Assembly: GCF_009362845.1 (NCBI RefSeq) | Contig: NZ_WHNW01000001.1 | Coordinates: 1-64,000 of the forward strand | Length of the DNA stretch: 64,000 nucleotides | Direction of reading: 5' to 3' | Source of the DNA: Ostreibacterium oceani | GTDB taxonomy: Bacteria > Pseudomonadota > Gammaproteobacteria > Cardiobacteriales > Ostreibacteriaceae | In this document: one piece after another, positions 1-9,253 of the stretch | How the letters are laid out: each line of letters starts with the position of its first letter | Numbering within the stretch: the first letter of the stretch is position 1 | Notes under the pieces: model-generated | The model's input: only the letters and a program-made list of their open reading frames with translations | Database searches by the model: none | What the model was told of the DNA's origin: nothing | Program-made: the position numbers and the translations under genes

Positions 1-138
1 CTTCTAGCTCTTCTTTCATTAAAATAGAAAATCTAACAACATCACTTTAAGTAATAGCAACACATTAAGTAACACAGCATTTAAAATTAAAATTTATATT
101 ATTAAATAACAATAGCCTAAATGACAATATCGAATCCC

Positions 139-369
139 TCACTCTCCGCCATTTTTATGAGGATATAGCATGATAAAATCTATCGTATTTAGCCTTGTAG
201 TCGCCAAAACATTGCCGCTAACGTTTGCCGCTACACGCAGGCGGGGATTTTTAGCACTAAACTTCATTAAATGCACAAAGCTTGAATTAACTACTTCGTT
301 GTTATACAAACAAAAAAACCTTCTTTTCAAGATAGCTGTTACCTGCTGGAATTCTTGTTCGTTTGTCAT
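139..369 (-). CDS. doubtful small ORF (76 aa) after the SMI1-like gene
   Basis: This open frame starts immediately after the stop of the SMI1/KNR4-like gene (TAG followed directly by ATG on the minus strand). I recognise no domain. The second half is rich in R, A, N and V. It is read from DNA with a GCGGCAA repeat around an AACGTT palindrome (about 213-235), which looks more like a structured intergenic element than protein. It could be the degenerate end of a transferred cassette. I keep it as a low-confidence ORF because its junction with the upstream gene is tight; it may well not be translated. Confidence 0.2.
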   Translation of the reverse strand: MTNEQEFQQVTAILKRRFFCLYNNEVVNSSFVHLMKFSAKNPRLRVAANVSGNVLATTRLNTIDFIMLYPHKNGGE

Positions 370-1101
370 CTATCGTCCAAATAATTTTGATAAAAGCCCT
401 CTCTTTACTGGCTTTTCAATTCCCCAAATTAATTCGGTTTCGTGTCTTTTTGTTCTGTCAATGTTAGGTCCAAATTTACCCCACGCAAATCCACTTTGAT
501 TTGGTTTGTTTCGCAAGCCGGCAACTACAAAATTGTCAGGAAGTGATAATGCAAATTTTTTCAAAGTTGTGTCGTTGGATTGTCTTGCGTTTTCAAGTTC
601 AATAAACCCATTGTCTTTACTCCAAATGTCCATAACCACTTTTTCGTGAATTATGCCAAGGTTTGATTTATTACCGTTTTTTCCAAAGTCATTAACGTGT
701 TCAATAAATTGCGTTAAGTTATCTGAATGTTTTGCAATAACTGCTGGGTCGTGGCAGACATAAAAAACGCCTCCCCAATTTCCGTTTTTGTCAACGTCTA
801 AAATCCAAAAATTTCCAAATCCATCTCCCGCAAGTTCAACTGAATTAGGAAAAAACTCTTCAAATCCAAACGTTCTAACTCCGTCAAATGTTACTTCTTC
901 AAGTCCGAAAAATTTAAAGCCACTTGCAAATGTTAATAATTCTCTTATTTCGGTCGGAACTTGTCCTGTCGGAAGTCTTTTTGCTAATTCGTTTATTTGT
1001 TGGTCAGTCAAACCTTCTTTAAGTTCAGCTTTATATTCGTATCCATCTTCGGAAACAAATTTTTCGGTCAAGATAGATTTTAGTTTTTCTGTTGTTGTCA
1101 T
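370..1101 (-). CDS. SMI1/KNR4 family (immunity-like) protein
   Basis: A 243-residue protein with the features of the SMI1/KNR4 (SUKH) fold. An early helix leads into a segment LPTGQVPTEIRELLTFASGF, then FFGLEEVTFDG, a GDGFGNFWILDVD core with the typical GDG-x-G-N motif, and a late IDRTKRHETELIW tail. Many family members are immunity proteins that neutralise a co-inherited toxin, but no toxin gene is visible here. The frame stays open for 58 more codons upstream to 1275. I prefer the ATG at 1101 because the SUKH-like homology begins there (MTTTEKLKSIL) and the extension looks non-coding. No clear Shine-Dalgarno precedes it. Base composition is much more AT-rich than the core genes from pssA onward, which suggests acquisition, perhaps from a Bacteroidetes-like donor (inference). 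Confidence 0.75.
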   Translation of the reverse strand: MTTTEKLKSILTEKFVSEDGYEYKAELKEGLTDQQINELAKRLPTGQVPTEIRELLTFASGFKFFGLEEVTFDGVRTFGFEEFFPNSVELAGDGFGNFWILDVDKNGNWGGVFYVCHDPAVIAKHSDNLTQFIEHVNDFGKNGNKSNLGIIHEKVVMDIWSKDNGFIELENARQSNDTTLKKFALSLPDNFVVAGLRNKPNQSGFAWGKFGPNIDRTKRHETELIWGIEKPVKRGLLSKLFGR

Positions 1102-1382
1102 ATTTTTTGTTTTGCCGTTAGTCTTGTTGTCTGTCTTGAAGTAGATGGAATGGTTAAGAGTGTCAATGTCTGGATACTTTGTTTTATAATAAGGTTCAGG
1201 ATTGATATTGTTCCCTTCTTCGTCAGCAAAGTATTTTAGTTCCCCCATAAACAACACCACGAATTGTTTGTCCAACGAATATTTGTCGGCAGTCCTTTTC
1301 GTATTTGATATGCTTATTTGATAGTGTCATTTTTTTGTACTTATTATTCTTTTACTGAGCGATTTTTTCATTATTAGAAAAT

Positions 1383-1778
1383 TTAATTTTTTCTCAACTT
1401 CTTTTTTACTAAAAATGTAATTACACCTAAAACAATACTTCCTACAAATACAAAAAATCCATAAATAGGGAATGCTATAAATATTAATCCGGTTTCTCTT
1501 AATGGGCCATTTACTAAAACTGCAAAACTGATATATAAAAGAGCTAGGATATTACAACTTGAAATTGCAAAAAATGAGAATTTACTTACAAAATCAAAAA
1601 TATTATTTTTATTAAGCAATAAAGCAAAAATTCCTGAAAAAATTGACCATCCCATAATAAATAAAGGCCCCAAAATAATATCTTTAGAATCTGCTATGTC
1701 TAGGTCTTTACTAAGAGATGCCCAGCTTAAAAGTAACTGAACTATTAAAAGTATGATTATCAGTTTTTTTGTTTTCAT
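1383..1778 (-). CDS. small integral membrane protein, unknown function
   Basis: A 131-residue hydrophobic protein with about four membrane segments: residues ~5-22, ~36-54, ~66-88 and ~98-122. It ends with a basic KKKLRKN tail that should face the cytoplasm. I recognise no family. It lies in the same AT-rich segment and on the same strand as the SMI1-like gene, so it is probably part of the same acquired block. The gap to the SMI1 gene is about 280 bp and AT-rich, so a shared transcript is possible but unproven. Confidence 0.55.
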   Translation of the reverse strand: MKTKKLIIILLIVQLLLSWASLSKDLDIADSKDIILGPLFIMGWSIFSGIFALLLNKNNIFDFVSKFSFFAISSCNILALLYISFAVLVNGPLRETGLIFIAFPIYGFFVFVGSIVLGVITFLVKKKLRKN

Positions 1779-1864
1779 AAGTATGTTTTATATAATTATT
1801 TCCCTGTATTAAAAATCTCTCTGCAAATTATTAAATCGTTTAAAAAAATGATTAGACGCAACAT

Positions 1865-1890
1865 CCGATAAACGAATAGTCGTTTATCGG
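1865..1890. other. perfect inverted repeat at the island/core boundary
   Basis: Two 10-base arms, CCGATAAACG and CGTTTATCGG, flank a 6-base loop. Related half-sites follow directly: ATCGGTTATTCG near 1895-1905 and CGTTTATTCG near 1914-1923. The cluster sits where the AT-rich accessory segment ends and the pssA region begins. It could be a recombination site, a regulator site or a terminator without a T-run. Confidence 0.5.
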
Positions 1891-2013
1891 GGCTATCGGT
1901 TATTCGAAAAGGTTCGTTTATTCGTCATCATATATGAGATATGGGTACAAAGCAATATGAGCCGCAATCCTTGTTGTTGGTCAGGGTGCTTGATTGGTGG
2001 GGTTGCCATGCAC

Positions 2014-2068
2014 TGCGGTTATGGCGTTGCGGTTATGGCGTTGCGGTTATGGCGTTGCGGTTATGGCG
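2014..2068. repeat. 14-bp tandem repeat, ~4 copies
   Basis: The unit TGCGGTTATGGCGT is repeated almost perfectly four times just downstream of the pssA stop (pssA runs leftward). It merges into a further duplication that spans the stop itself. Confidence 0.9.
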
Positions 2069-2093
2069 GTAGCGTTTATTTGCGGTAGCGTTT
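2066..2093. repeat. direct duplication spanning the pssA stop
   Basis: GCGGTAGCGTTT occurs at 2066-2077 and again at 2082-2093, a 16-bp period. The pssA stop (2076-2078) lies at the edge of the first copy. Confidence 0.85.
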
Positions 2094-2825
2094 TAGCACA
2101 CGGTAGCTTTTTCGAATAGGGCCGTGTAGGCTATAAATCAAAAAAATAGAAAACAGTACAGTGGCTGGGTTAATCGAGATTAACGCAAACACTAACACCA
2201 GTGCCAAAGCGCCTAAGAAGGGCATTTTGCTTTTTAGGCTAATGTTTTTAAAGCTGTAGTACTTGATTGGTGCGACCATCATGACGGCACAAAATAGGGT
2301 GATAATAATGCTCAAAAAGACGACATTACCCCCCAATATTGAAAACTCAGTGCCTAACCAAATAAATCCTGCAACGGTTCCTGCGGCAGATGGGCTAGGT
2401 AATCCGATGAAAAAATTGGGGTTAGTCTGGGCAATTTGCGAATTAAAGCGGGCTAAGCGCAGTGCGGTGCAAGCACAGTAAATAAAGGGGATAATCCACG
2501 ATAGGCGCTCGGGTAACCAGCTGATATGTTCTGTCGTATGCAACGACCACAAATACATGATAATCGCTGGCGCAGCACCAAATGATAGCAAATCAGCTAA
2601 GCTATCAAATTGCTCGCCAAAGGCAGATTCTGCACCAATGAGCCGTGCAACCCGACCGTCCAGCCCATCGAGTAACATGGCAACAAAGATACAGATTGCC
2701 GCCGTTTCGAACTCGCGATTAATCGCCGATAGAATGCCATAAAACCCTGCCATGAGCGCGGCGGTGGTGATTAGGTTTGGCAGTAAATAGACGCCGTTTT
2801 TCTTTTCGCGTGGCGGACGATTCAT
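2076..2825 (-). CDS. pssA: CDP-diacylglycerol-serine O-phosphatidyltransferase
   Basis: PssA condenses CDP-diacylglycerol with L-serine to phosphatidylserine, the precursor of phosphatidylethanolamine, in the inner membrane. The CDP-alcohol phosphatidyltransferase signature (DG-x2-AR-x8-G-x3-D-x3-D) is complete in DGLDGRVARL...GEQFDSLAD near residues 53-77. Several hydrophobic helices follow, and the C-terminus is basic (KRYRK). This is the small multi-span type. A TTG start at 2840 is possible, but the ATG at 2825 is better: it lies one base after the stop of the upstream DUF2333 gene and has a GGGGA ribosome-binding site inside the end of that gene. The two genes are therefore probably translationally coupled. 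Confidence 0.93.
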   Translation of the reverse strand: MNRPPREKKNGVYLLPNLITTAALMAGFYGILSAINREFETAAICIFVAMLLDGLDGRVARLIGAESAFGEQFDSLADLLSFGAAPAIIMYLWSLHTTEHISWLPERLSWIIPFIYCACTALRLARFNSQIAQTNPNFFIGLPSPSAAGTVAGFIWLGTEFSILGGNVVFLSIIITLFCAVMMVAPIKYYSFKNISLKSKMPFLGALALVLVFALISINPATVLFSIFLIYSLHGPIRKSYRVLKRYRK

Positions 2826-2826
2826 A

Positions 2827-3906
2827 CTATCCCCGTTCAAGTAGCACGCTCAAGTCAATCATAATCGCATTAGCGCGCGATAAATAAGACGCCATAATCA
2901 AGGAATGGTTCGCCATCATGCCAAACCCTTCGCCGTTTAGGATAATCGGGCTCCAGATGGCTTTTTGTGTGCCTTCGAGTTCACGGATAAGCTGTCTGAC
3001 GAATAACGTGGCGTTTTTATCCTCAAGAACTGATTGAAAATCAATTTCGATGGCTTTTAGTTGGTGGAGTAATGCCCACGCATAACCACGGGCTTCATAA
3101 AAGTTATTATCGACTTTAGTCCATGGTGTTTTAGTAAATAGTTGTTCTGGTGTTTGCGTTGACTGTTCGGCATTTTTATCGCCTGCAAGGCTCAAGTCTG
3201 AATGCGTCATGCCGACGCTTTCGCTGAGTCGCTGTGAATACGAGCCTAAATTGGGCGCTACCACATTGAAATAACGCGCCAAATTATCAGCGCGGGCATA
3301 AAACTGGGCATTGCTGGCGTTGTCGTCGATAATGCGATTTAGATAGCGATTGAGGGCTTGGCTGGCTTTTTTGTATTCTTTTTCGGGGCTGGGGAGCATC
3401 CATTTGTCTGAATTAATACTGAGGCGGTTTTCGACTTCGGCTAAATCCTCGTCGAATTTGGTTTGTGTGCCAGAGGTTGAGAAGTTATTCCGATAAATCT
3501 TTGATAAATCGCGTAAATTACGCAAAACACCCCATTCCCATTCGGGCATGTTATCCATCAGTAGACCAGGCGGTAAAATATCATTGCTGATATATCCGCC
3601 GTTTTTATTGAGTAGCGTATCGATCAAATGAATATTGACCGCTGTCAGCGCCGTGCCAGTTTTTAAGCGAGATTGTCCGTCACCGATGCGTTCTGCGGGC
3701 AGATAGCGGGTAAGTGCTTCGTTGGGTGTAATGACATCCGGTTCGCGCGACCAATAAAACATGAGTAGCGCATTAATCAACACATAAGTCCCCACGACTA
3801 ACGAAATACGCCAGCCCCAGTTTTTTTCTCGCCACGTGCTGGGTTTGTATAGATTGGCGACTTTGTTGGCGCTTTTGGTTGATTTTGAAAATAATTGTTT
3901 AAACAT
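2827..3906 (-). CDS. DUF2333 family membrane-anchored protein
   Basis: A 359-residue protein with a basic cytoplasmic N-terminus, one membrane segment at about residues 33-50 (ISLVVGTYVLINALLMFYW) and a long periplasmic domain. The domain has family-typical stretches such as NGGYISNDILPPG, MPEWEWGVLRNLRDLS and a conserved end with NHSLIMASYLSRANA. Its function is unknown. It sits between valS and pssA on the same strand. Its stop is followed after one base by the pssA start, and the spacer before it consists of three 15-bp repeats. Confidence 0.85.
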   Translation of the reverse strand: MFKQLFSKSTKSANKVANLYKPSTWREKNWGWRISLVVGTYVLINALLMFYWSREPDVITPNEALTRYLPAERIGDGQSRLKTGTALTAVNIHLIDTLLNKNGGYISNDILPPGLLMDNMPEWEWGVLRNLRDLSKIYRNNFSTSGTQTKFDEDLAEVENRLSINSDKWMLPSPEKEYKKASQALNRYLNRIIDDNASNAQFYARADNLARYFNVVAPNLGSYSQRLSESVGMTHSDLSLAGDKNAEQSTQTPEQLFTKTPWTKVDNNFYEARGYAWALLHQLKAIEIDFQSVLEDKNATLFVRQLIRELEGTQKAIWSPIILNGEGFGMMANHSLIMASYLSRANAIMIDLSVLLERG

Positions 3907-3949
3907 GGCGGTTCTCTGTATGGTGGCTCTCTGTATGGCGGTTCTCTGT
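3905..3949. repeat. three 15-bp tandem repeats filling the valS-DUF2333 spacer
   Basis: ATGGCGGTTCTCTGT, ATGGTGGCTCTCTGT and ATGGCGGTTCTCTGT follow one another with no gap. They occupy essentially all of the spacer and overlap the DUF2333 start codon (read on the minus strand). Confidence 0.95.
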
Positions 3950-3951
3950 TG

Positions 3952-6753
3952 CTATAAAGCTGAAATCTTAGCGTATTGCGTTGTCAGGCTATCGAGTTTG
4001 GATTGTTGTTCATCGCGCTGCTGGCGTGTCTGTGTGACGAGTTCGGCGGGTGCGTTAGCGACGTACTTTTCATTGCCAAGCTGCCCATTTAAGCGCGTAA
4101 TGCTCATGTTGAGCTTATCCATGGCTTTTTGTAGCCGTTCGAGTTCGGCGGTTTTGTCAATGAGTCCAGCGAGTGGAATGTGTAGTTTCATCTCGCCAAC
4201 CAACGCGATAGCGGATTCTGGCGGTTGGCCTGTCAGCGTTTCAAAGCAGGTAAGCTTGCCCAACGTTTGGATGAGTGGCGCAAAGGTTTGGATAAACTGC
4301 TGGTCTGTGGCGCTCGCGTTTTCAATCATCACGGGAATGGATTTGCTGGGCGCAATGTCCATTTCGCTACGAATTTGACGAATACCGATGAGCACTTGTT
4401 GCAACCATTCAGTTTTCGTCACTGCTTGCGCATCGGTTGTATCGACTACCGCAGGGTATGCGGTTATCATCAAGCTATCGTCGGTTAAATGCAGCTTGGG
4501 TTTGACGGATTGCCAAATTTCTTCGCTGATAAAAGGCATCAGTGGGTGGATTAAGCGTAGCGTTTTCTCAAGCGTGGTCAATAGCGTGAGCTGAGCGCCA
4601 GCGATAGCAGCTGAGTCATCGCTGGCTAAAATGGGTTTGGTGAGTTCTAGATACCAATCACAATAATCGTGCCAAATAAATTCATAAATGGTTTTGGCAA
4701 CGACATCAAATCGGTATTGCTCAAAGGCGGTTTGGATTTTTTGGTTGGCTTGGTTAAACTTGCTATCAATCCATTGGTCAAATACCGAAAACGTGGGGTT
4801 AACCGCGTCTAGCTCGAAGGTTTCGGTTTTCATCAAGACAAAGCGTGACGCATTCCACAGTTTATTACAAAAATTACGATAACCCGTTAATCGTTGCATG
4901 TCCCAGTTAATATCGCGCCCTGTCGAGGCCAATGCCGCCAGTGTAAAACGTAGCGCATCAGTGCCGTGTGGCGCAATACCATCGGGGAAAGCCTTGCGGG
5001 TTGCGTTGTCGATTTTTTCTGCCAACTGCGGCTGCATGAGGTTGTTAGTCCGTTTAGCAGCAAGGCTATCTAAATCAATCCCATCTATCATGTCTAGCGG
5101 GTCAAGCACATTGCCTTTAGATTTTGACATTTTATTGCCGTTTTCATCACGGATGAGCCCAGTGACATAGACGGTTTTGAATGGCACTTGGGGTTTACCG
5201 TCATCGTCTTTGATAAAGTGCAAGGTCATCATAATCATCCGTGCGACCCAAAAGAAAATAATATCAAAGCCCGTGACTAACGTATTTGTCGGGTGGAATA
5301 AGCGTAAATCAGCCGTTTTTTCAGGCCAGCCCATGGTTGAAAATGTCCATAGAGCCGAGCTAAACCACGTGTCGAGTACGTCTTCGTCTTGTTTGAGCGT
5401 GATATCTGCGCTTAGGCCGTGTTTGTCACGAACACTGGTCTCGTCACGACCAACATAGACATTGCCTTGGTCATCGTACCATGCCGGTATGCGGTGTCCC
5501 CACCAAAGCTGGCGCGAAATACACCAGTCTTGGATATCGCGCATCCAAGCAAAGTACATGTTTTCATACTGCTTGGGCACGAATTGAATCTCACCATTTT
5601 CGACTGCTTTGATTGCAGGTTCGGCGAGCGGCGCGGCTTTGACATACCATTGATTGGTTAAATAGGGTTCGATAACGGTACCGCTTCTATCGCCATAGGG
5701 GCGCATTAAATCATGGTCTTCGACTTTTTCTAAAAAATCGTTGGCGTCTAAATCGGCGATGATGGCTTTTCGCGCGGTGAAGCGATCCATGCCTTGATAA
5801 CGCGGTGGTGCATTGTCATTCATGGAGGCGTCATCGTTGAATAAGTTGATGATTTCAATAGACTGGCGTTGCCCAACTTCATAATCATTAAAATCGTGTG
5901 CAGGGGTTATTTTGACACACCCTGTGCCAAATTCAGGATCAGGGTAGGGGTCGGTGACAATGGGGATGGTGCGGTCTGTCATGGGGACATGGACGAATTT
6001 GCCAATCACCGAAGTGTAGCGTTCATCGTCTGGATGCACCGCTAGGCAGCCATCGGCGAGGATAGTTTCGGGGCGTGTTGTGGCGATATGCATAAAGCCG
6101 CCACCAAAGGTTTCGTCTTTATCGACAAACGGATAGCGTACATGGTATAGGTGGCCTTTTTCGGCTTTGTTTTCGACTTCTAAATCTGAAATCGCCGTTT
6201 TTAATACGGGATCCCAGTTAACTAGGCGTTTGCCACGGTAGATGAGTCCTTCTTCAAATAGACGGACAAAGACTTCCTGTACGGTATTTGATAGGCCTTC
6301 ATCCATGGTGAATCGCTCGCGCGTCCAGTCGGCGGATGCACCTAATCGTCTGAGCTGGTTGGATATATTGCCGCCTGATTCGGCTTTCCAGTCCCAAATT
6401 TTATCGATAAACGCCTCGCGTCCGAGGTCGTGCTTTGTTTGCCCCGTTTCTTTGTGGAGTTTGCGCTCGACGAGCATTTGTGTGGCAATGCCTGCATGAT
6501 CCGTGCCAGGTTGCCAGAGCGTATTTTTACCCAACATGCGGTGGTAACGAATCAAACAATCCATGATGGTGTCTTGGAAAGCATGCCCCATGTGCAGGCT
6601 GCCGGTTACATTGGGTGGCGGAATGACGATGCTATAATTGTCATCTTTGTGATTATTGCGATTTGCTTCGCTGCGAGGGGAGAAGTAGCCTGCGGCCTCC
6701 CATTTGGCGTACCATTTTTGCTCAATGTTTTCAGGTTGGTATGTTTTTTCCAT
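3952..6753 (-). CDS. valS: valyl-tRNA synthetase
   Basis: ValS charges tRNA-Val and edits mischarged threonine. At 933 residues it has the usual length. The class I HIGH motif appears as HMGH at residues 54-57 after PPPNVTGSL, and KMSKSKG lies near residue 540. The editing (CP1) insertion lies between them, with the [10 protein letters not shown] and [19 protein letters not shown] signatures. The anticodon-binding helical domain and a C-terminal coiled-coil arm (about residues 865-933) complete the family layout. It appears to be the head of a minus-strand valS-DUF2333-pssA transcription unit. Confidence 0.98.
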   Translation of the reverse strand: MEKTYQPENIEQKWYAKWEAAGYFSPRSEANRNNHKDDNYSIVIPPPNVTGSLHMGHAFQDTIMDCLIRYHRMLGKNTLWQPGTDHAGIATQMLVERKLHKETGQTKHDLGREAFIDKIWDWKAESGGNISNQLRRLGASADWTRERFTMDEGLSNTVQEVFVRLFEEGLIYRGKRLVNWDPVLKTAISDLEVENKAEKGHLYHVRYPFVDKDETFGGGFMHIATTRPETILADGCLAVHPDDERYTSVIGKFVHVPMTDRTIPIVTDPYPDPEFGTGCVKITPAHDFNDYEVGQRQSIEIINLFNDDASMNDNAPPRYQGMDRFTARKAIIADLDANDFLEKVEDHDLMRPYGDRSGTVIEPYLTNQWYVKAAPLAEPAIKAVENGEIQFVPKQYENMYFAWMRDIQDWCISRQLWWGHRIPAWYDDQGNVYVGRDETSVRDKHGLSADITLKQDEDVLDTWFSSALWTFSTMGWPEKTADLRLFHPTNTLVTGFDIIFFWVARMIMMTLHFIKDDDGKPQVPFKTVYVTGLIRDENGNKMSKSKGNVLDPLDMIDGIDLDSLAAKRTNNLMQPQLAEKIDNATRKAFPDGIAPHGTDALRFTLAALASTGRDINWDMQRLTGYRNFCNKLWNASRFVLMKTETFELDAVNPTFSVFDQWIDSKFNQANQKIQTAFEQYRFDVVAKTIYEFIWHDYCDWYLELTKPILASDDSAAIAGAQLTLLTTLEKTLRLIHPLMPFISEEIWQSVKPKLHLTDDSLMITAYPAVVDTTDAQAVTKTEWLQQVLIGIRQIRSEMDIAPSKSIPVMIENASATDQQFIQTFAPLIQTLGKLTCFETLTGQPPESAIALVGEMKLHIPLAGLIDKTAELERLQKAMDKLNMSITRLNGQLGNEKYVANAPAELVTQTRQQRDEQQSKLDSLTTQYAKISAL

Positions 6754-6816
6754 GGATTGTTTGTTTGTGTTGGGTTACAAGTAAAAGGCAATTATAGCAT
6801 TGCTTGCTTGCCATTG

Positions 6817-8106
6817 TCATGGCTTACTGGTGTTAGTTTGGTTTTGCGTGCTGGACAAGGCGTGTTTAATAAAGTTGAGTTGCGCTTGGTGAATGCGCTG
6901 CCCGATGACGGCGCCACTGAGCGTTGGGTCAACATGCGCGGTGGTATCAAACTGTTGGAATTGATAGGCGAGTTTTAGCGCGGCTTTTTGCTTGGGGTAA
7001 TCGCTGTCCTCGTAGCCTGATCTGCCGCGAACATCGGCGATGCATGCCTGAATAAATTCTGCAAATTGACGGGTGTCGTGTTGTACGCCAAAGGCTTTGA
7101 GCAGGCTTAGTATTGTTTTTGGCGTGAGTTCGTTAAAGCGGTGAATATGCGTGTGGTATTTCGCGGTTTTGACGGCAAGGTCACGAAATTTTTTGGGCAC
7201 TTTAAGGCGATTGCTCATGGACTTGGCAATGTCTGCACCACGGTCTTCGTGCCCGTGGTGGCGCGGTAATAGGTGGGGGGGCGTGGTTGCTTTGCCCAAG
7301 TCATGGCACAGCACGGCATAGCGTGCCAGTACCGATGTGCCACGCTGTGCGGCATCGGCTAAACACAGCATCACGTGTTTGCCCGTGTCAATCTCAGGGT
7401 GATATTCGGCACGCTGAGGCACACCAAACAGCGCATCGACCTCGGGGAAGATTGCCGCCAGCGCACCACATTCGCGCAATACCATAAAAAACACGTCAGG
7501 GTGGTCGGTGGATAGGGCTTTAAATAGCTCTTTGGTGATGCGTTCTGGGACAAGGTGATGGACCTCGCCTGCGTTTACCATAGACTTCATTAACGCCATT
7601 GTTTCATCAGCGACAGTAAAGCCTAGCTCATGAAAACGTGCCGCAAAACGCGCAATACGCAAGATTCTTACTGGGTCTTCAGTAAAGGCGTCGCTGACAT
7701 GGCGTAGTATTTTTTGTTCAATATCGCGTTGTCCGTTAAATGGATCGATGAGTTGTCCGTGGCTGTCTTCGGCAATCGCATTAATGGTTAAATCACGACG
7801 TTGTAAATCCTCGGTTAGGGTGACGTTTTCCGTGTTGACGGCAAAGCCGTGGTAACCTTGGCCTTGTTTGCGCTCAGTCCGTGCTAAGGCGTATTCTTCG
7901 TGCGATTCGGGGTGCAGAAATACGGGGAAGTCCTTACCAACGGGCTGAAACCCCGCTGCTAGCATTTGTGCAGGCGTTGCGTTGACAACGACATAATCGT
8001 GTTCGGTCAGTGTTGAATCGGTCGTAAGCCCTAGCAGGCGATCTCTGATAGCGCCGCCAACGAGATAGATTTGGGCATGGTCGAGGTCGGGTGAGGCGTG
8101 TGGCAT
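6817..8106 (-). CDS. cca: multifunctional CCA tRNA nucleotidyltransferase with HD domain
   Basis: Cca adds or repairs the 3' CCA end of tRNAs without a template. The nucleotidyltransferase core begins at YLVGGAIRDRLLG (residues 14-26), followed by the EHDYVVV metal-binding acidic pair and the RRDLTINAIA motif. A C-terminal HD phosphohydrolase domain is present (CHDLGKATTP near residue 267, then HHGHEDRGA). This domain marks the proteobacterial multifunctional type with phosphatase and 2',3'-cyclic phosphodiesterase activities. The length of 429 residues fits. The 63 bp to valS contain no obvious terminator. Confidence 0.96.
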   Translation of the reverse strand: MPHASPDLDHAQIYLVGGAIRDRLLGLTTDSTLTEHDYVVVNATPAQMLAAGFQPVGKDFPVFLHPESHEEYALARTERKQGQGYHGFAVNTENVTLTEDLQRRDLTINAIAEDSHGQLIDPFNGQRDIEQKILRHVSDAFTEDPVRILRIARFAARFHELGFTVADETMALMKSMVNAGEVHHLVPERITKELFKALSTDHPDVFFMVLRECGALAAIFPEVDALFGVPQRAEYHPEIDTGKHVMLCLADAAQRGTSVLARYAVLCHDLGKATTPPHLLPRHHGHEDRGADIAKSMSNRLKVPKKFRDLAVKTAKYHTHIHRFNELTPKTILSLLKAFGVQHDTRQFAEFIQACIADVRGRSGYEDSDYPKQKAALKLAYQFQQFDTTAHVDPTLSGAVIGQRIHQAQLNFIKHALSSTQNQTNTSKP

Positions 8107-8279
8107 AAAAAATCGTATTAGTCAGGCGTTGTTAAAAGATGTTGATAAAAGGCGTTGTTTAAAAGGTGTTGTCAAAAAGGCGTTATTATTCATTTAAATA
8201 GGTTCGTTTAAGTATTTGCCGTGTTTGTATTGTATAATGTCATGCGTTATAAACTAAACGATTTAATCAGGAAATGTCA
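8107..8279. promoter_or_regulatory. divergent spacer cca/stomatin with a -10-like box
   Basis: The spacer begins with a degenerate repeat series (GGCGTTGTTAAAAG, GGCGTTGTTTAAAAG, GGTGTTGTCAAAAAG, GGCGTTATT). A TATAAT at 8233-8238 could serve the stomatin gene; I see no convincing -35. AGGA at 8269-8272 is the ribosome-binding site that decides the stomatin start. Confidence 0.45.
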
Positions 8280-9248
8280 ATGCAACAGTTATTTTCTTCG
8301 CTGGGTTTAAATGGTGCTGTGGTCTTTAGTGTACTGTTTTTTGTGCTTGTGCTATGGGTAATTAAGCGCGGGGTGTATTTTGTGCCACAAGGATATACCT
8401 TTGTTGTGGAACGCTTTGGTAAATATGTACAAACGATGCCACCTGGGCTGCATTTGATTGTCCCGTTTGTCAATCAGGTCAGCGCACGCGTCAATATGAA
8501 AGAGCAAGTCCTCGATGTGCCATCACAAGAAATTATCACCAAAGATAACGCCATGGTAACCGTTGATGGTGTCGTATTTTATCAAATAGTCAATTCATCA
8601 GAAGCCGTCTACGAAGTCGATAACCTCGAGTATGCCATTCTTAATTTGACTTTGACCAATATTCGTACCGTCATGGGTTCGATGGATTTGGATGAATTGC
8701 TATCAAAGCGCGATGAGATTAATGCACGGCTATTGCACGTGGTTGACGAAGCAACCTCGCCGTGGGGTATCAAAGTGACGCGGATAGAAATCAAAGACAT
8801 CGACCCGCCGACAGATTTAGTCAATGCGATGGCGCGACAAATGAAAGCTGAGCGTGAAAAACGTGCCAATATTCTCGAAGCGCAAGGCCATCGTGAATCA
8901 GCGATTTTAAAAGCCTCAGGCGAAAAAGAAGCGGCGATTTTACAAGCAGAGGGCGATAAAGAAGCCGCTTTTAGAGAAGCCGAAGCCAGAGAGCGTCTCG
9001 CCGAAGCCGAAGCCAACGCCACGCGAATGCTATCAGAGGCGCTACAAACGGGTAATGACAAAGCGATTAATTACTTTATCGCGCAAAAATATGTCGAGGC
9101 GTTGGGGCAATTTGCCAACTCGGAAAATCAAAAGCTGATGGTGCTTCCTATCGAAGTCACGAATTTAATGGGCACGATTGGTGGTATTGCTGAAATTGCC
9201 AAACAAGCGACTAACCAAACGCCTTCGTCCGATAAACACACAGGGTAA
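8280..9248 (+). CDS. SPFH/stomatin-like (slipin/QmcA) membrane protein
   Basis: A 322-residue protein with one N-terminal membrane helix (about residues 10-30), a Band 7/SPFH domain (residues ~35-210, with [18 protein letters not shown] and [11 protein letters not shown]) and an Ala/Glu-rich coiled coil (~210-265). SPFH proteins oligomerise in the membrane and scaffold microdomains or modulate proteases. An ATG at 8274 also exists, but AGGA lies one base before it and seven bases before the ATG at 8280, so 8280 is preferred. The NfeD gene follows after 5 bp, the classical SPFH-NfeD pairing. Confidence 0.93.
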   Translation: MQQLFSSLGLNGAVVFSVLFFVLVLWVIKRGVYFVPQGYTFVVERFGKYVQTMPPGLHLIVPFVNQVSARVNMKEQVLDVPSQEIITKDNAMVTVDGVVFYQIVNSSEAVYEVDNLEYAILNLTLTNIRTVMGSMDLDELLSKRDEINARLLHVVDEATSPWGIKVTRIEIKDIDPPTDLVNAMARQMKAEREKRANILEAQGHRESAILKASGEKEAAILQAEGDKEAAFREAEARERLAEAEANATRMLSEALQTGNDKAINYFIAQKYVEALGQFANSENQKLMVLPIEVTNLMGTIGGIAEIAKQATNQTPSSDKHTG

Positions 9249-9253
9249 GCCTT

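Noticed and set aside
200-320. Possible integron attC site after the SMI1-like gene (minus strand TATAACAA...CGTTAG)
   Set aside because: The outer boxes pair over only about four bases and the inner boxes do not pair, so it does not fold as attC; no integrase is visible.
170-499. Plus-strand frame of 109 codons at the left end
   Set aside because: It is antisense to the end of the SMI1-like gene and has no recognisable domain.
1102-1275. N-terminal extension of the SMI1-like protein (58 codons)
   Set aside because: The family homology starts at the internal ATG; the extension looks like translated leader DNA.
2014-2068. Possible CRISPR array
   Set aside because: The repeats are 14 bp and contiguous, with no spacers; no cas genes are present.
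3836-4378. Open frame of 180 codons antisense to valS
   Set aside because: It lies over valS and DUF2333 sequence, has no domain and is explained by the codon structure of the opposite strand.
6430-6978. Open frame of 182 codons antisense to valS and cca
   Set aside because: It overlaps two well-supported genes on the other strand and shows Cys/Arg-rich shadow composition.
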